A DNA stretch of 26,935 bases from Gnetum montanum (taxonomy: Eukaryota > Streptophyta > Gnetopsida > Gnetales > Gnetaceae): positions 484,691 to 511,625 of the forward strand of contig MNCI01003361.1 in the NCBI GenBank assembly GCA_015680685.1. Direction: 5' to 3'. Below, in pieces: positions 1 through 9,738 of this stretch. How positions within the stretch are numbered: the stretch's first letter is position 1; each line of letters starts with the position of its first letter. The notes beneath the pieces were generated by a model, which saw only the letters and a list, made by a program, of their open reading frames with translations, made no database searches and was not told the DNA's origin. The position numbers were made by a program, and so were the translations under genes.

Positions 1-81
1 GTTTTGATGACGTTGTCTTTGTTCATGCTTATAGGAAACTCCCACTTCANCTGTACATATCTTGGACTTCGTGCACGACTA

Positions 82-164
82 CCACTGGGACTACCAAGCG
101 TAGCTCTGAGGTACGCCACTGGGTTACCAAGCGTAGATCCTGGATATGCCACTGGGCTACCAAG
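82..164. repeat. 33-bp tandem repeat inside family A LTR
   Basis: Two adjacent 33-bp units (91-123 and 124-156) of the form TACCAAGCGTAG...GCCACTGGG are flanked by partial units on both sides. In LTR terms they lie in the downstream (R/U5) part. The plus copy at the right edge of the window ends in the same motif (CTTGGTAACC), so the repeat belongs to the family. Confidence 0.75.
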
Positions 165-565
165 TAGTCACACTTAAATGCTCGGAACCAAGTCGTACTC
201 ATTCCGCTTCTAGGAGTTTAAGGGTGAGAGACTAATCGCGATGAGTAATCGATTCCTTGACTATCCGTACACATCCGTAGATGCTCGTAGTCAAGTCGTA
301 CTCACACCGCGCTATGAAAGCAATAAATAACATTAAATAAATAAAAAATAAATAAACTAAGTGAATGCTGCAATTATGAAGTAATCTCGATCTTTATTGC
401 TGGTCATGTGCGTGTCCAAGTACGGCACACTCAAATAAAGACACCGTACAATTACATTCACCACACTGCGGGCAGACACGGGAAAAATTCTAACTCTAGA
501 GGGATCAAATTGCCAGAGCTTTGCTACTCTAAAACTGGGATCTCAAATGAGGGAGAGCCACCTCT

Positions 566-573
566 TATTTATA
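566..573 (-). promoter_or_regulatory. TATA box of family A LTR (left copy)
   Basis: TATAAATA on the minus strand, followed downstream by AAGAGG, as in the right-hand copy at 26551-26558. It lies just downstream of the palindrome array at 592-645, so it is the likely LTR core promoter. Confidence 0.6.
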
Positions 574-591
574 GACATGGCAGCGGACTAC

Positions 592-645
592 AATATCGCG
601 TATGCGATATCGTAGGGAAAGATGCAATATCGCGTACGCGATATC
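592..645. repeat. Palindromic RATATC array, 34-bp period (left family A LTR)
   Basis: Two units start at 592 and 626. Each has an AATATC site and, 14 bases later, a GATATC site (606 and 640), joined by GCGTAYGC. Each half is nearly self-complementary. The array lies about 20 bases upstream of the minus-strand TATA box. Confidence 0.8.
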
Positions 646-672
646 GTGGCCTGTGCGAACTGCGTCTCATCA

Positions 673-2600
673 AAAGTTGACATCCCTAACCCCCATGACT
701 AATGAGCATAACTTTGGAAGTGCATAAGTTTTTAAGCAATTGAAATCAAGGTTTAATTCAAAAATATGGACAAGAAATATTAATGGATATGGAAATAGAA
801 AAGTAGGAAAAATTAATGAAATAGATGAGAAGTAGTTCCAAAATCATGCATAAATTCAGAGAAATCATCACTAATGTTCTAGAAGATGTGAAGGTTAGCT
901 CAAAGCCATGGTCAACAAAGGTCATGCAAGTGGGTCCTCCCCAAAGCAATCTCCTACCATGATGTCCTTGCCTAACCACTTCTATAGATGTCTATGTGCA
1001 CCTTAGAAGTTAAATGTAGATCATGTCTTTGTTCCAAACAACACACAACTACCGTGGTTGGGATGTTACACTATACTACATAAAATTAAAAGGCTCATAA
1101 TCGTATGTAGCAATGAGGTGAATAAATGGAATGAGAAGGAATTGTAAAGATCGAGATGTAAGATGCTTTACCATGTCCACAATAGGCTCTTGTGACAAAT
1201 GTGATTAAAATGATTTGCATACCTACCTATCTATCCAAGTTTAGACCAAGTACATACCATTAACAGTGACCTTGCATTTATGTGTTCCTTCCTATTGACC
1301 ATTATGAGTCCATAGCCACCACAAAGAACAATCATCATTCCAGAAGAAAAGAAAAGAAAAGAAGGAAGAAAAGGTTGTAGTTAGAGGCGACTCTTCAAGC
1401 ATGGGTAACATGTCTTTCCAGCCCCATAACTAGTGCTTGTAGCCCATTATTGTGTCTAAGGGGTGTGCTTTGAATTCCCATTATTATTATTTTTGTTTTT
1501 GTTTTTGTTTTTTTTTTTTTGGATTTTAGATTTTTTTGAGATGGGGACCATACCATGCAAACATATAGATTCCTATTTATTAGTTGATAGAGGAGTGATG
1601 ATATGTTCCTCGAGGAGTCATAAACCGTATGAAGGAAGTTAAGAAGAGAACCCAACAAATCCCTTTGAGGTCACACCCTTTGCTATTCCCACTTGGTTAT
1701 TCCCTCTTTCTTCAAGGTTCAATGATCATTGATTAATTTTAGTTTCATGAAAGAAGAACCAAATTTTTTTTATGACAAATACCTTTTAGTTAGAGAATTA
1801 GAGGGATGAATGAGGTGGTCTCTCTACTCTACACAATTACTTACTCAATCATCTTGATAGCATAGAACAAAAACCCAACACATAGCATTAACTTCTACAT
1901 CATGACTTGGCAATATTATTAACAAAAAAATTAAAGACATTCATAAACATTAAGAAAATAACTCAAGAAAAGAGAAATATATAAAGAAAACAAAAATATT
2001 TAGAAATGGAAAACATATGAAGAATTAAAGAATTTTGGAAGAAATAGGAAAATGATAGAAAATTGTAAAACAAAAATGGTGAAAAACACTTATTAGTTCT
2101 TGATTTAGGATGGGGCATCTCCCCCACAACTAAGCATAAAGGCAAGGCAAGAGCTAATAAGTGGATTGGTTGGTTCCATACATCTTTTAAATAGTTTTGC
2201 ACTCTTATTTCCAAGCCACTAGGTGTCTTCTAGTTTAGTGGCTACTACATAGACTTGTTTTTTTTCACACACTTCTTCCTTAATTTTGTTGTAGATTACT
2301 CTTGGGGTTGTGTTGATATTTTGAACTTTAGGCTAACAACTACATCCTTTATTATTAATAGTGATGCATGAAGGTTTCTTTCTATCCATAGTGGTAGGTT
2401 TATCTTTTATGTCTTGTGTTGAAGTTGTAATGGTTGTTGGCTTTTGCATATGATTAGGAGACATTGTTCTGGTGAGGAAGGACTTGCACCAAATTGGCCT
2501 TGTGTTGGTTTTGATGTGCCAGTAGGTCTACAAGTTTTAAGAAAATATGAGGAAACAATCCTAAAGAAAGGATGTTTCCAAGGTTATGGTTGAGATCTAC
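673..2600. other. AT-rich unclassified sequence, probably retrotransposon interior
   Basis: No coding region is recognisable on either strand. It contains an A/G-rich run (about 1339-1376) and a T-rich run (about 1485-1521). On the minus strand a GTGGGGGAGATG block at 2116-2130 resembles the G-rich tract seen near the 3' end of many plant gypsy interiors. The region follows a minus-strand gag, so it is best read as the distal, pol-less interior of that element. That is an inference. Confidence 0.4.
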
Positions 2601-4604
2601 TAGCATTATGATTTTCCTGTATGTTCATAGCACAAGTGGCATTCTTTCATTGATGTTGTGATGCGAAACCTTTTACATTGTTGGAAGTGACATATGATGA
2701 AGGGAAGTATGAGAATATTAAGGATATGATGGAGGATGAGAGGAATGAGGTGGTGATCCTTTAGAAGATGTTGCAAGTTGATGATATTTGAGAGAGTGGT
2801 AGTAGTGATTTGAGGTAGAGTAAGTAGAACCAATCGGGGAAACATGTTGTTGAACATAATATTCATATGGGTCTAACTGGTAGTAAGAATAGTGCTAGTT
2901 TGATCATGGCCTCCCCCATGACTATTGGGTTTGCCATTGCATTTAATAGTAATTTTGAGGCTAATAAGAAGTCCCACTAGGATAGTATGGTTGGTTGTAG
3001 GATTTTCTATAATTACCTTGTGAATAAGGTAATTTCCTAGGCATTTGCTTTTGTACAAACTTGGGATCCAAAGCAAAAGCCCAATACTCATGTAGATGTA
3101 ACATGACTGGTAAATATCCCTTTGGATGGTCATATAGGCAAATGTCACATTCATCATCCTCTTCTAAGGTTGAGTCTGTAGCCTCTTCTTCTATAGCCAT
3201 TTTTCCTTTTGCCAATAAGTGTTCCTACATGTTTCTTGGTTCTTTTTTTTCTCTTATTTTGATCACTCGATTTGTTTTGCGTTACTCTCTCCTCTATGAT
3301 TTTTATGTAAGTTGTAACTTTTTCATTCATCAACTCCCACATCTTATCTAGCCTTACTTCAAGCATATCGATAGACTTTTGTATTGGCAAGGTATGTTGT
3401 GAAATCACCTCATCAAGAGCTACCTCTTTTTCCTCATCATAGATATGGACCCTCTTCTTTTGAAGAGTTGGATCCTCGTTATATTCCTCTACATTCTCTT
3501 GTTTACATAGCTCTCCTTCTTTTTCCACCCACTCAATTAGCTTTTGTATTTGATAGGCTTTCACTTCATATAACTGACCTTAGGCATAAATCCCAAGCAT
3601 CTCCCTCGTTTGATTATGAAGTCTATCTATGATGTGGAAAAGTTTCTCTTTTTTAGAGAAATCATGGTCGGGACATCTATGTAGTAGAAAAAAGTATCTA
3701 TCCACGACCACATCCAAGGATTCATTATTTTCTTACTTCCACCCTTAGATTTATTTTCTTAGGTTGAACATACTTGCATAGGTTTGGTATTTCTCATTGA
3801 AGAGATCTAGCATTGTAGACCACTTGTGGATAAAATTTGGTTCCAAAGATCTATACCAACTTTTAGCTTCATCTATTAGTGTCCTAGAAAAGAGCTTAAG
3901 TTTTTGCCACTTACTATCAATGTTTTGCAAGGTGCAGACATCATGGAATACTTGTAAATGATGTTGTGGATTAGAATTATAACCTCCCTTAAATTTAGAA
4001 ATGTTATTCATATCAAGCCATTTGATGCAGTTATCCCTTTGATGCCTTTAGGGTATTTGAACTACTTTCCTAATCTGTGTGACATCCTTAGTAGCCAACA
4101 AGGGTTCATCCTCATTAGACATTTTGATGAGAATCTATATTTTTATTTGTCTAATATTTATGATCTTACCTATGCTCACATTGATGTCTTTGATTTTTCC
4201 CTTGGGTTTCATTTCTATTTTTATCCAGACCCCATAGTGGAGCTTTATCTCTATATCTACGTTCATCTTCATTAGAACTAGAGGTTGAAGTGGAAGAGGA
4301 AGATGAGGAACTAGAAAAATCACCATGGCTCCTATATCTCCCCCCATGGTCCCTGATCTATCTTTTCTAGGTTTAGAGAAGTCTTAGGCCTTGAGTCCCT
4401 CCTTGTTCTAGGACTTTCTCCATCTCCTCTAGGATTGTCTACACTAGTTGAACAAAGTCCTTGCATGTAGTAAGGATTAAAATGAGCATATAAAACCCCT
4501 GCTTGAGGTTTTTCACTCCAATTCTCTTTAGTAGAGAACCTACCATTTTTCCTATGAGTGTTTTCATCATATGATGAATTATTAGTCCTATGTGAAGAAG
4601 ACAT
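2600..4604 (-). pseudogene. gag: Degenerate gag of retrotransposon family B
   Basis: A broken Gag polyprotein gene on the minus strand. The start at 4604 (MSSSHRTNN) gives about 90 residues of serine- and charge-rich N-terminus. The retrotransposon Gag core follows around 4011-3751, with the family pattern KLKLFSRTLIDEAKSWYRSL then a WSTMLDLFNEKY helix. A charged, coiled-coil-like stretch lies at 3564-3154 in the same frame (KSIDMLEVRLDKMWELMNEK). A cysteine motif CDICLYDHPKG, probably a reduced zinc knuckle, lies around 3150. Tyr/Gln/Pro/Ser-rich residues with several in-frame stops continue to about 2600. At least two frameshifts and many stops make it non-functional. No protease, RT or integrase follows. 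Confidence 0.65.
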
Positions 4605-4699
4605 GTTTTTAACTTGTGTGACTTAAAATAAAATATTAATATTTTCTAAAAGATAAATTGTTACTATATGTTTATAGTGATCATGTATAATATCACTAA

Positions 4700-4717
4700 T
4701 CTAGATAGCTAGCACCA
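4700..4717 (-). other. Candidate primer-binding site, family B element
   Basis: On the minus strand TGGTGCTAGC starts five bases after the presumed LTR end (...TTACA at 4723). TGG complements the universal CCA tRNA end, and the spacing matches the Tat element in this window. I cannot assign the tRNA. Confidence 0.4.
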
Positions 4718-5466
4718 TTCCTTGTAACACTACTAATGATGAGTGGCAGGTACCCCCTACACCCAACCATATGAATCACAAGTGTTCATGCACGATTTGA
4801 TTGAATTCTATGGATGGGACTAGTTGTGCATCTAAATCATTAAGCATTGATCACAATTCATTGTCTTCCCACTTGGACTAGTGGTAGCTTATCACGTATA
4901 GTTTAGTCCAAAGTGATGCATATGATTGGTGATGTTATTCTAGCCTTATGCTACTCCTAATGATAATAAAGAAATTAATTAATGGAAATATAAATGCTAA
5001 ACTAACCTACATCCACTGAGTATCCATTTCTAGCTTACCATACACATTCTAAACTCATGTATCCATTATTAGGACTACCAAGAATTATGCTACTAGGTGA
5101 ACTAAGCAATAATGATGTTAGGACTACCAAACGAATACATGTTTATGCTTGAAACTGGTCATACTCATTCTGCCAATTGATTAACTTGCATGAAATGTAG
5201 ATATGAACTAAGTACATGAATAGTAAATGCATGGAAAGTAAATCTAATCTAAGTCAAAGTACTATAATGAATAAGAATTAATCTCGATCTTATTTTTGTT
5301 CATGAAATGTGTCTAGTTACATTTCCACTAAAATAATACGTCATACAACTAACTCAAATCCATACTTTGAGCACTCACTAACTATTCTGTAAGACTACAG
5401 AATAAAATTGTAAGAGTTTAGCAACTCTATTAATAAAAGAATGATAATACATAGTGGGAGCATGCA

Positions 5467-5474
5467 TATTTATA
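5467..5474 (-). promoter_or_regulatory. TATA box of family B LTR
   Basis: TATAAATA on the minus strand, about 18 bases downstream of the 34-bp repeat array. This is the same layout as in family A. Confidence 0.55.
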
Positions 5475-5491
5475 GGAAAAAATAGACACTA

Positions 5492-5573
5492 CATCAATGG
5501 GTATGTGTCAACACATCATTGCATGCATCAATGGGTATGCATCAATGTGTCATTGCATGCATCGATGGGTACA
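5492..5573. repeat. 34-bp tandem repeat upstream of family B TATA box
   Basis: Units start at 5492, 5526 and 5560 (partial) with CATCRATGGGTA. Within the middle unit CATCAATG recurs 14 bases later (5526 and 5540), and GCATGC palindromes occur at the unit junctions. Both the 34-bp period and the 14-bp internal spacing equal those of the GATATC array in family A. Confidence 0.75.
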
Positions 5574-5635
5574 TGTCAAGGCAATTGCATCAAAGTGATC
5601 CCATCGATGCAGCCAATCCATGCTTCATCAAATGG

Positions 5636-7100
5636 ATCTTCATATACATCCATCAATTGATTCTAAGGTGTAGAGGCATCAAGCACCAATTCATCCTTAT
5701 CTATCATCTTTTGTAAGTCATCTTTTAGTGCGAGGCAAAAATTAGTATCATGACCTGGCAACTAATGATAGTGGCAAAAGTGGTCAACCTTAAAGTATCT
5801 AGGCACCAAGGGGTCATCCTTAGTTGTGTGAGTGGGGTCTTTGGCTATCTCACATAGCCTCTCATGCCTCTTATAGGCATTTTTCATCATTTTTTTATAC
5901 TGTATCTTCCCACTCTTTAACAATTGGTCTAAGAGTTTTGATGCCTTTAATGGTAACCTAGTGTGCTTTAACCAATCTTTTTGTTCAAAACTAGGCCTAG
6001 AAGTAGTTGATGTAGTGACCCTAGACATTAAAGGTTGGTTGTTATTATTAGCAAAGGCCTTGATTTGGTTAGTTCTTGGCCCTTGGATGGTTCTCTTACT
6101 TTCCTTCACTATAGTTGCCACTACCACGTTGCTTTGCCTTCCCCTCTTCTTATCCTTTTGTGCATGTTGGTTTTTGTACACCACATAGGTGGGGTCATGG
6201 CTAGCCTCTGTAGCATCTTTTATGTTTTTCATTTGGGAAAAGACATGACTTAGTGACCATGAATCAAGATAGTGTAATTTCAACTTGATGAAGTCATTAA
6301 CTATCCCCTTGAAGATAGCTAAAAGGTGTGTTTCAACTATATTTTCAAGATTTCATTGAGCAAAGCATTCCATTGTTGGATGAATTTTTGCACCGATTCA
6401 AGTGATCCTTACCTAACCATCATTAGTTGGTCAAGTGTTATATCAGGTTTCAAGTTGTACTTGAAATGGTTAACAAATTACAAAATCAAGTCTTCCAAGG
6501 ATCATCAAGTCTAAGATGTGGAAGCTTTGAGCCTCTTTAACTCTTCAACTAAGTCTTGGATCATCTGAAAAGCTTGATCTAGTCCTTGGGGTACCCCTAT
6601 CAATTATGACATCTACATGAAAGGTTGTGGTGTGAGCTCGGAGGCCTGTGTCCTTGCAATAGGTTGTGGTATCGAGGGGAAAGATTGGATTACCATTATT
6701 GTAGGTGAACTGGATAGAGAAAAGGAAGTTTGTGCTAGTATTTGGGGCATAAATGGAACAAATGGGGTATGTAACCATTAGGTCACTTGAGGTTCCATGA
6801 TGGGCCCCATATGGATGGATAAGTGGTTACTAGTGATTACAACCACTAATGACAACTGCATAGATGAACGTTAGGTGAAGAAAGGCATGGAGAAGTGGAA
6901 GGTTATCGACTGTGTTACTGATTGTCTTTGGTGCACTATAACATGCATTAGTCCAAACATGGTTGAGTAAGGAGGAGGCAAGGCTTAGAGCGAGGAGGGT
7001 TGAGGTGAATATTGTGGCTTTGGGGGTCAATTTTTGAAGGAGTTCCTCCATGAGGTTCTCATGTTTAGACTCAGCCCCAAACTGATCCTCTTCCTCCAAC
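5636..7100 (-). pseudogene. gag: Broken Tat-type gag, minus strand
   Basis: Minus-strand counterpart of the Tat gag at 9739-12237. Residues encoded at 6283-5762 align with that gag's C-terminal part: FEQKDWLKHTRLPL against FERKDRSKYTPLPV, LLDQLLKSGKIQYK against LLKQLLGIGYIQHK, and a CHYH zinc-knuckle start. Further upstream, FVNHFKYNLKPDITLDQLM and VQKFIQQWNALLNEI match the core. Around 6560-6600 a reading of LDQAFQMIQDLVEEL matches LDQAFQLIQTLTEEI. About 270 bp of the core between these blocks is missing. Stops and frameshifts are frequent. The reading is cut at 5630/5631, where the family B LTR begins, just after a segment matching the knuckle-distal part (QLMDVYEDP-like). Confidence 0.65.
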
Positions 7101-7714
7101 TATTCATCCAAGCTAGCATTTTCATCCTCCTAATTTATCTAAATTAATCGAGATAGGATGTGCACGTAGGTTTCTATTAAGGTATTTTATCACATGAGGA
7201 AGGTATGTATTCCTTTACATCACCGTAGATAAGTTCATATTCTTATTTGGATTCTACTTCAATTCTTGGAATCAGCATGCCAAATTTTGACATAAATGAA
7301 GTTATAGTGATCTTCATGTATCATTGAAAAGTCTATGCTTTGGCCCCTAAGCCTCAATTATTTCCTAGATTCAGCTATGATAGGATTCTTAGAGTCATAG
7401 ACTCTTATGACATGTTGGCCAAATTTGTTATTAGTGAAGTTAAAGGGAAAAACACTTGATTGGTTGAACAACATGGTCAAAGCTATTATTTTAACTTTTT
7501 AACTATTTTTAGTAAAAAAATATAGTAAGTGGAATTATCCACTAACATAGTTGACTAACAATGGAAAGATAATGAAAAAACTATTTCTATAAAACCCTAT
7601 GCAATAGATGGTCATGTATTATGCAGTAGATAGGGTTTAAGGTGGTTATTCCAACTACGTTGAGTAGTGAGAGTAGAAAAACTAGCTTTTCCACCAAATT
7701 TTCATAGTATATGG
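7101..7714. other. Unclassified flank of the Tat 5' LTR, possible plus-strand gag trace
   Basis: No open gene. On the plus strand around 7430-7560 a broken reading KGKTLDWLNNMVKA followed by LVKKYSKWNYPLT resembles a retrotransposon Gag core (the DW...F..KYS pattern). It is short and has an in-frame stop. The five bases before the Tat LTR, TATGG (7710-7714), are the candidate target-site duplication. Confidence 0.3.
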
Positions 7715-8448
7715 TGAAACACCATACAATTTCAAGGCCCTCTTGCTTCACCAAGGTCTTGGAATTTAGGCAAGGATTTCCACAAGTATAGCCTCATGAT
7801 AGTTTGGAAGGAAAATGTAGGCACTGAGGTTAGACTATCCAGTCCAACAAGTTTTCTATCTCCAGAGCTGACAGGCTTGATGGACTCTCCGGCCTACCCA
7901 CCTGGACAATTCACCCAGCTAATAGTCTACTTAGAAACCATGCTAGGAGTTGTCGAGAGTTTTTGGGATGAGCAAAACAGTTCGGCAAGTTTTCTAGTAG
8001 AGAAGTCTACTACGCTGCGCAACATACCAAGCCTTCGAAAAATCAATCAAGTATCCGAATGCAAGCTTTGGAAAGATGTTTGTTCAAGGAAAATTTAGAA
8101 TTCGGCCAACACAAGGTGCTATGCTATGCTACGCTACATAGCGTAGCAAGCGCGAAACACGTAAAGTTCCCTCGGCCAAGCCGTTTCAACAAAAGAATTG
8201 CATCTAACAGCATTTTGGCTTCCAAAACTACCCTATCTCAACTAGCCCTTGAACCACAAGTAAAGTTTTCTTATGAAACCCTACAATTTTAACAGAAATG
8301 CATGTTACAATGGCTGCTACGCTACGTAGCGTAGCATAGTGTATCCAAGATCCAAATCAATAAAGTGCTCCAAAGGTTAAACAGGTGTGCACCAAGGCTT
8401 CTAGCAAATGTTGTTGACTCCAACGCAAGTTTTCTATTCAAATCGGTG

Positions 8449-8540
8449 GCTACATTGTGCTACGCTACATAGCGTAGCACAGCGTAGCAAGTAGCTACAA
8501 TACATAGCGTAGCATAGTGTAGTAAGCAACTATGCTACTT
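8449..8540. repeat. GTAGCGTAGC palindrome cluster in 5' LTR
   Basis: Dense forward and reverse copies of the near-palindromic words GCTACGCTACATAGCGTAGC and AGCGTAGCAAGTAGC. Smaller clusters lie at about 8121-8150 and 8307-8340. Equivalent clusters occur in the 3' LTR and around the antisense gene. They sit about 400 bp upstream of the LTR TATA box. Confidence 0.75.
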
Positions 8541-8929
8541 CAATGTGCTAGACAGTGTAAGTGATGCAAAGTTGACAGATGCATCAGGATATCTTTAGCT
8601 AGCTTTATAGATTATTAGCAATAACTAAGCTCGCCATGATCAGCGACTTTATTCCACTTCAGCATGCCCCTTAGTCCATCCCCCAAAATTTTTTGCTACG
8701 CTTGATCCTATTCATAAGGATGGGGAAGACATAATCCTGGGGCGGAGACTTCATTTCTACTTGCATTGTTAGCACACTGGGTTCCAGCATCTCCAGTTTC
8801 GACAACGTGGTTATAGCATAGCAAAATTCGCAACCGGCAAAGCACGCCTACAGGATACCATCATGATTGCATATTATGGGGTCCAGGACACATGGCACCT
8901 AAGTCGCATTTCTCACCTGCTACTGGCCC

Positions 8930-8937
8930 TATAAATA
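8930..8937 (+). promoter_or_regulatory. TATA box of Tat 5' LTR
   Basis: GGCCCTATAAATAC, conserved at 25958-25965 in the 3' LTR. It probably sets the start of the genomic RNA some 30 bases downstream. Confidence 0.65.
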
Positions 8938-8956
8938 CTCCAATAAACAACGCTCA

Positions 8957-9107
8957 AAGGGTTGCCTTTTTTGCTCAAAGAATTAGCATTTTTACATTGA
9001 GGAGTGCAGTTGGCTTATTGGCATTTTGCATTAGCTAGCTTTTATGGTTGGCATTTCTCATCCAAAGAGTTGGCATTTTTGCATAGTTGGCACATTTTGA
9101 GTAGTCT
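8957..9107 (+). repeat. Short dispersed GTTGGCATTTTTGCA repeats in R/U5
   Basis: Imperfect copies of AGTTGGCATTTTTGCA and CAAAGAGTTGGCATTT recur five or six times just downstream of the TATA box. The 3' LTR has the same cluster (25985-26160) with an additional copy. Confidence 0.6.
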
Positions 9108-9501
9108 GGTTACTCTTGAATTCTTTGTGTGCCTCCAACGTTGTATAACTTGTTATGCATTTTTCAAACAAGGCAAAGAATCAAACCTGCGACCTTGAGG
9201 CGGTGCATTTTCTTATCCGAGTTTATTCTGTTATCTCTTTATTGTTATCGTTGTTTGGCATTATTTCCTTCATTCCTACATTTATTGATCATCGATTTTA
9301 CCTCACGTATTTCACATTTAAAACAACGTTCACGTAAGGTTAAGTTACACCGATTAAGTCCCTGTCTGATTGACCAGACCATTCAGGGTGCCCCACTTCC
9401 ATTTTATCTAGCACGACCCTTGCACGGATTCGGGGTTAAACTGTTCGCCTGACAACCTCTCGGTGTTCTAGCCATCGACATTTTTTGTCGCTACAATTTT
9501 T

Positions 9502-9519
9502 TGGCGCTAGAAGGAGGGC
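9502..9519 (+). other. Primer-binding site of the Tat element
   Basis: TGGCGCTAGAAGGAGGG begins six bases after the LTR end. TGG complements the CCA end of a tRNA. The first six bases, TGGCGC, are also those expected for tRNA-Asp-primed plant gypsy elements, but the rest differs, so I leave the tRNA unassigned. The interval 9520-9738 is untranslated leader. Confidence 0.65.
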
Positions 9520-9738
9520 CTTTTGATGCCTTTTCCATGTCCTATAGGTAGTCCTACACGCTCTCTGTACCACGTCACTCATTAGCGTAAACGTGACACC
9601 CTTGTAGTTGTTTACACATCGTGTAGTACAAGCTGGTCACAACGACAATTCCTTTGGAACCCTGTAGGATGAAAAGCCTCTAATCATTTCTTGATCTTTG
9701 TTTTGTCTTGCTTGAAAACCATTTTCAACCCCGGGAAA

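Larger units (their letters stand above)
1..672 (-). mobile_element. Partial LTR of retrotransposon family A, minus orientation
   Basis: Read on the minus strand the LTR begins at 672 with TGATGAGACGCAG and runs off the window at 1, so its 3' end is not seen. A second copy of the family starts at 26403 in plus orientation with TGATGAGATG. Both share GATATC palindrome arrays, a TATAAATA box, an AATAAAG block and the phrase GAGCATCTACGGATGTGTAC. That collinearity, with the matching TG start, is the evidence for an LTR. It may be the 5' LTR of a minus-strand element continuing left, a solo LTR, or a 3' LTR. No polypurine tract directly abuts 672; a GGGGGTTAGGGA stretch lies about 12 bases away. 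Position 50 is an ambiguous base. Confidence 0.75.
4723..5630 (-). mobile_element. 5' LTR of retrotransposon family B, minus orientation
   Basis: Starts at 5630 on the minus strand with TGATGAAGCATGG and ends near 4723 with TTACA, about 908 bp. It is followed by a candidate primer-binding site and a gag. Its internal order matches family A: a 34-bp promoter repeat, TATAAATA, an AGAGTTTAGCAACTCT-like block, CGAGATTAATTC, and ACTACCAA motifs near the end. The sequence itself has diverged strongly. The right flank (5631 onward) is Tat-type gag, so the element inserted into a gag. The LTR start is well supported; the LTR end is approximate. Confidence 0.65.
7715..9495 (+). mobile_element. 5' LTR of the Tat element
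   Basis: Begins TGAAACACC and ends ...GCTACA six bases before the primer-binding site, 1781 bp. Bases 7715-9343 align along their whole length with 24824-26402. My hand count over the first ~245 aligned bases is about 30 differences, mostly transitions. The 5' copy keeps a ~65-base stretch after 8143 that the 3' copy has lost. It also lacks a ~30-base insertion present near 26115. The U3 part contains clusters of GTAGCGTAGC-type palindromes. Confidence 0.85.

Noticed and set aside
1-672. Reading 1-672 as the 3' LTR of the family B element
   Set aside because: Its promoter repeat and most of its sequence differ strongly from the family B LTR at 4723-5630, although the layout is related. Two LTRs of one element should be far more alike.
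758-2214. Several minus-strand ORFs of 70-90 codons in AT-rich DNA
   Set aside because: Hydrophobic, low-complexity translations of T-rich sequence, without motif, splice context or similarity to neighbours.
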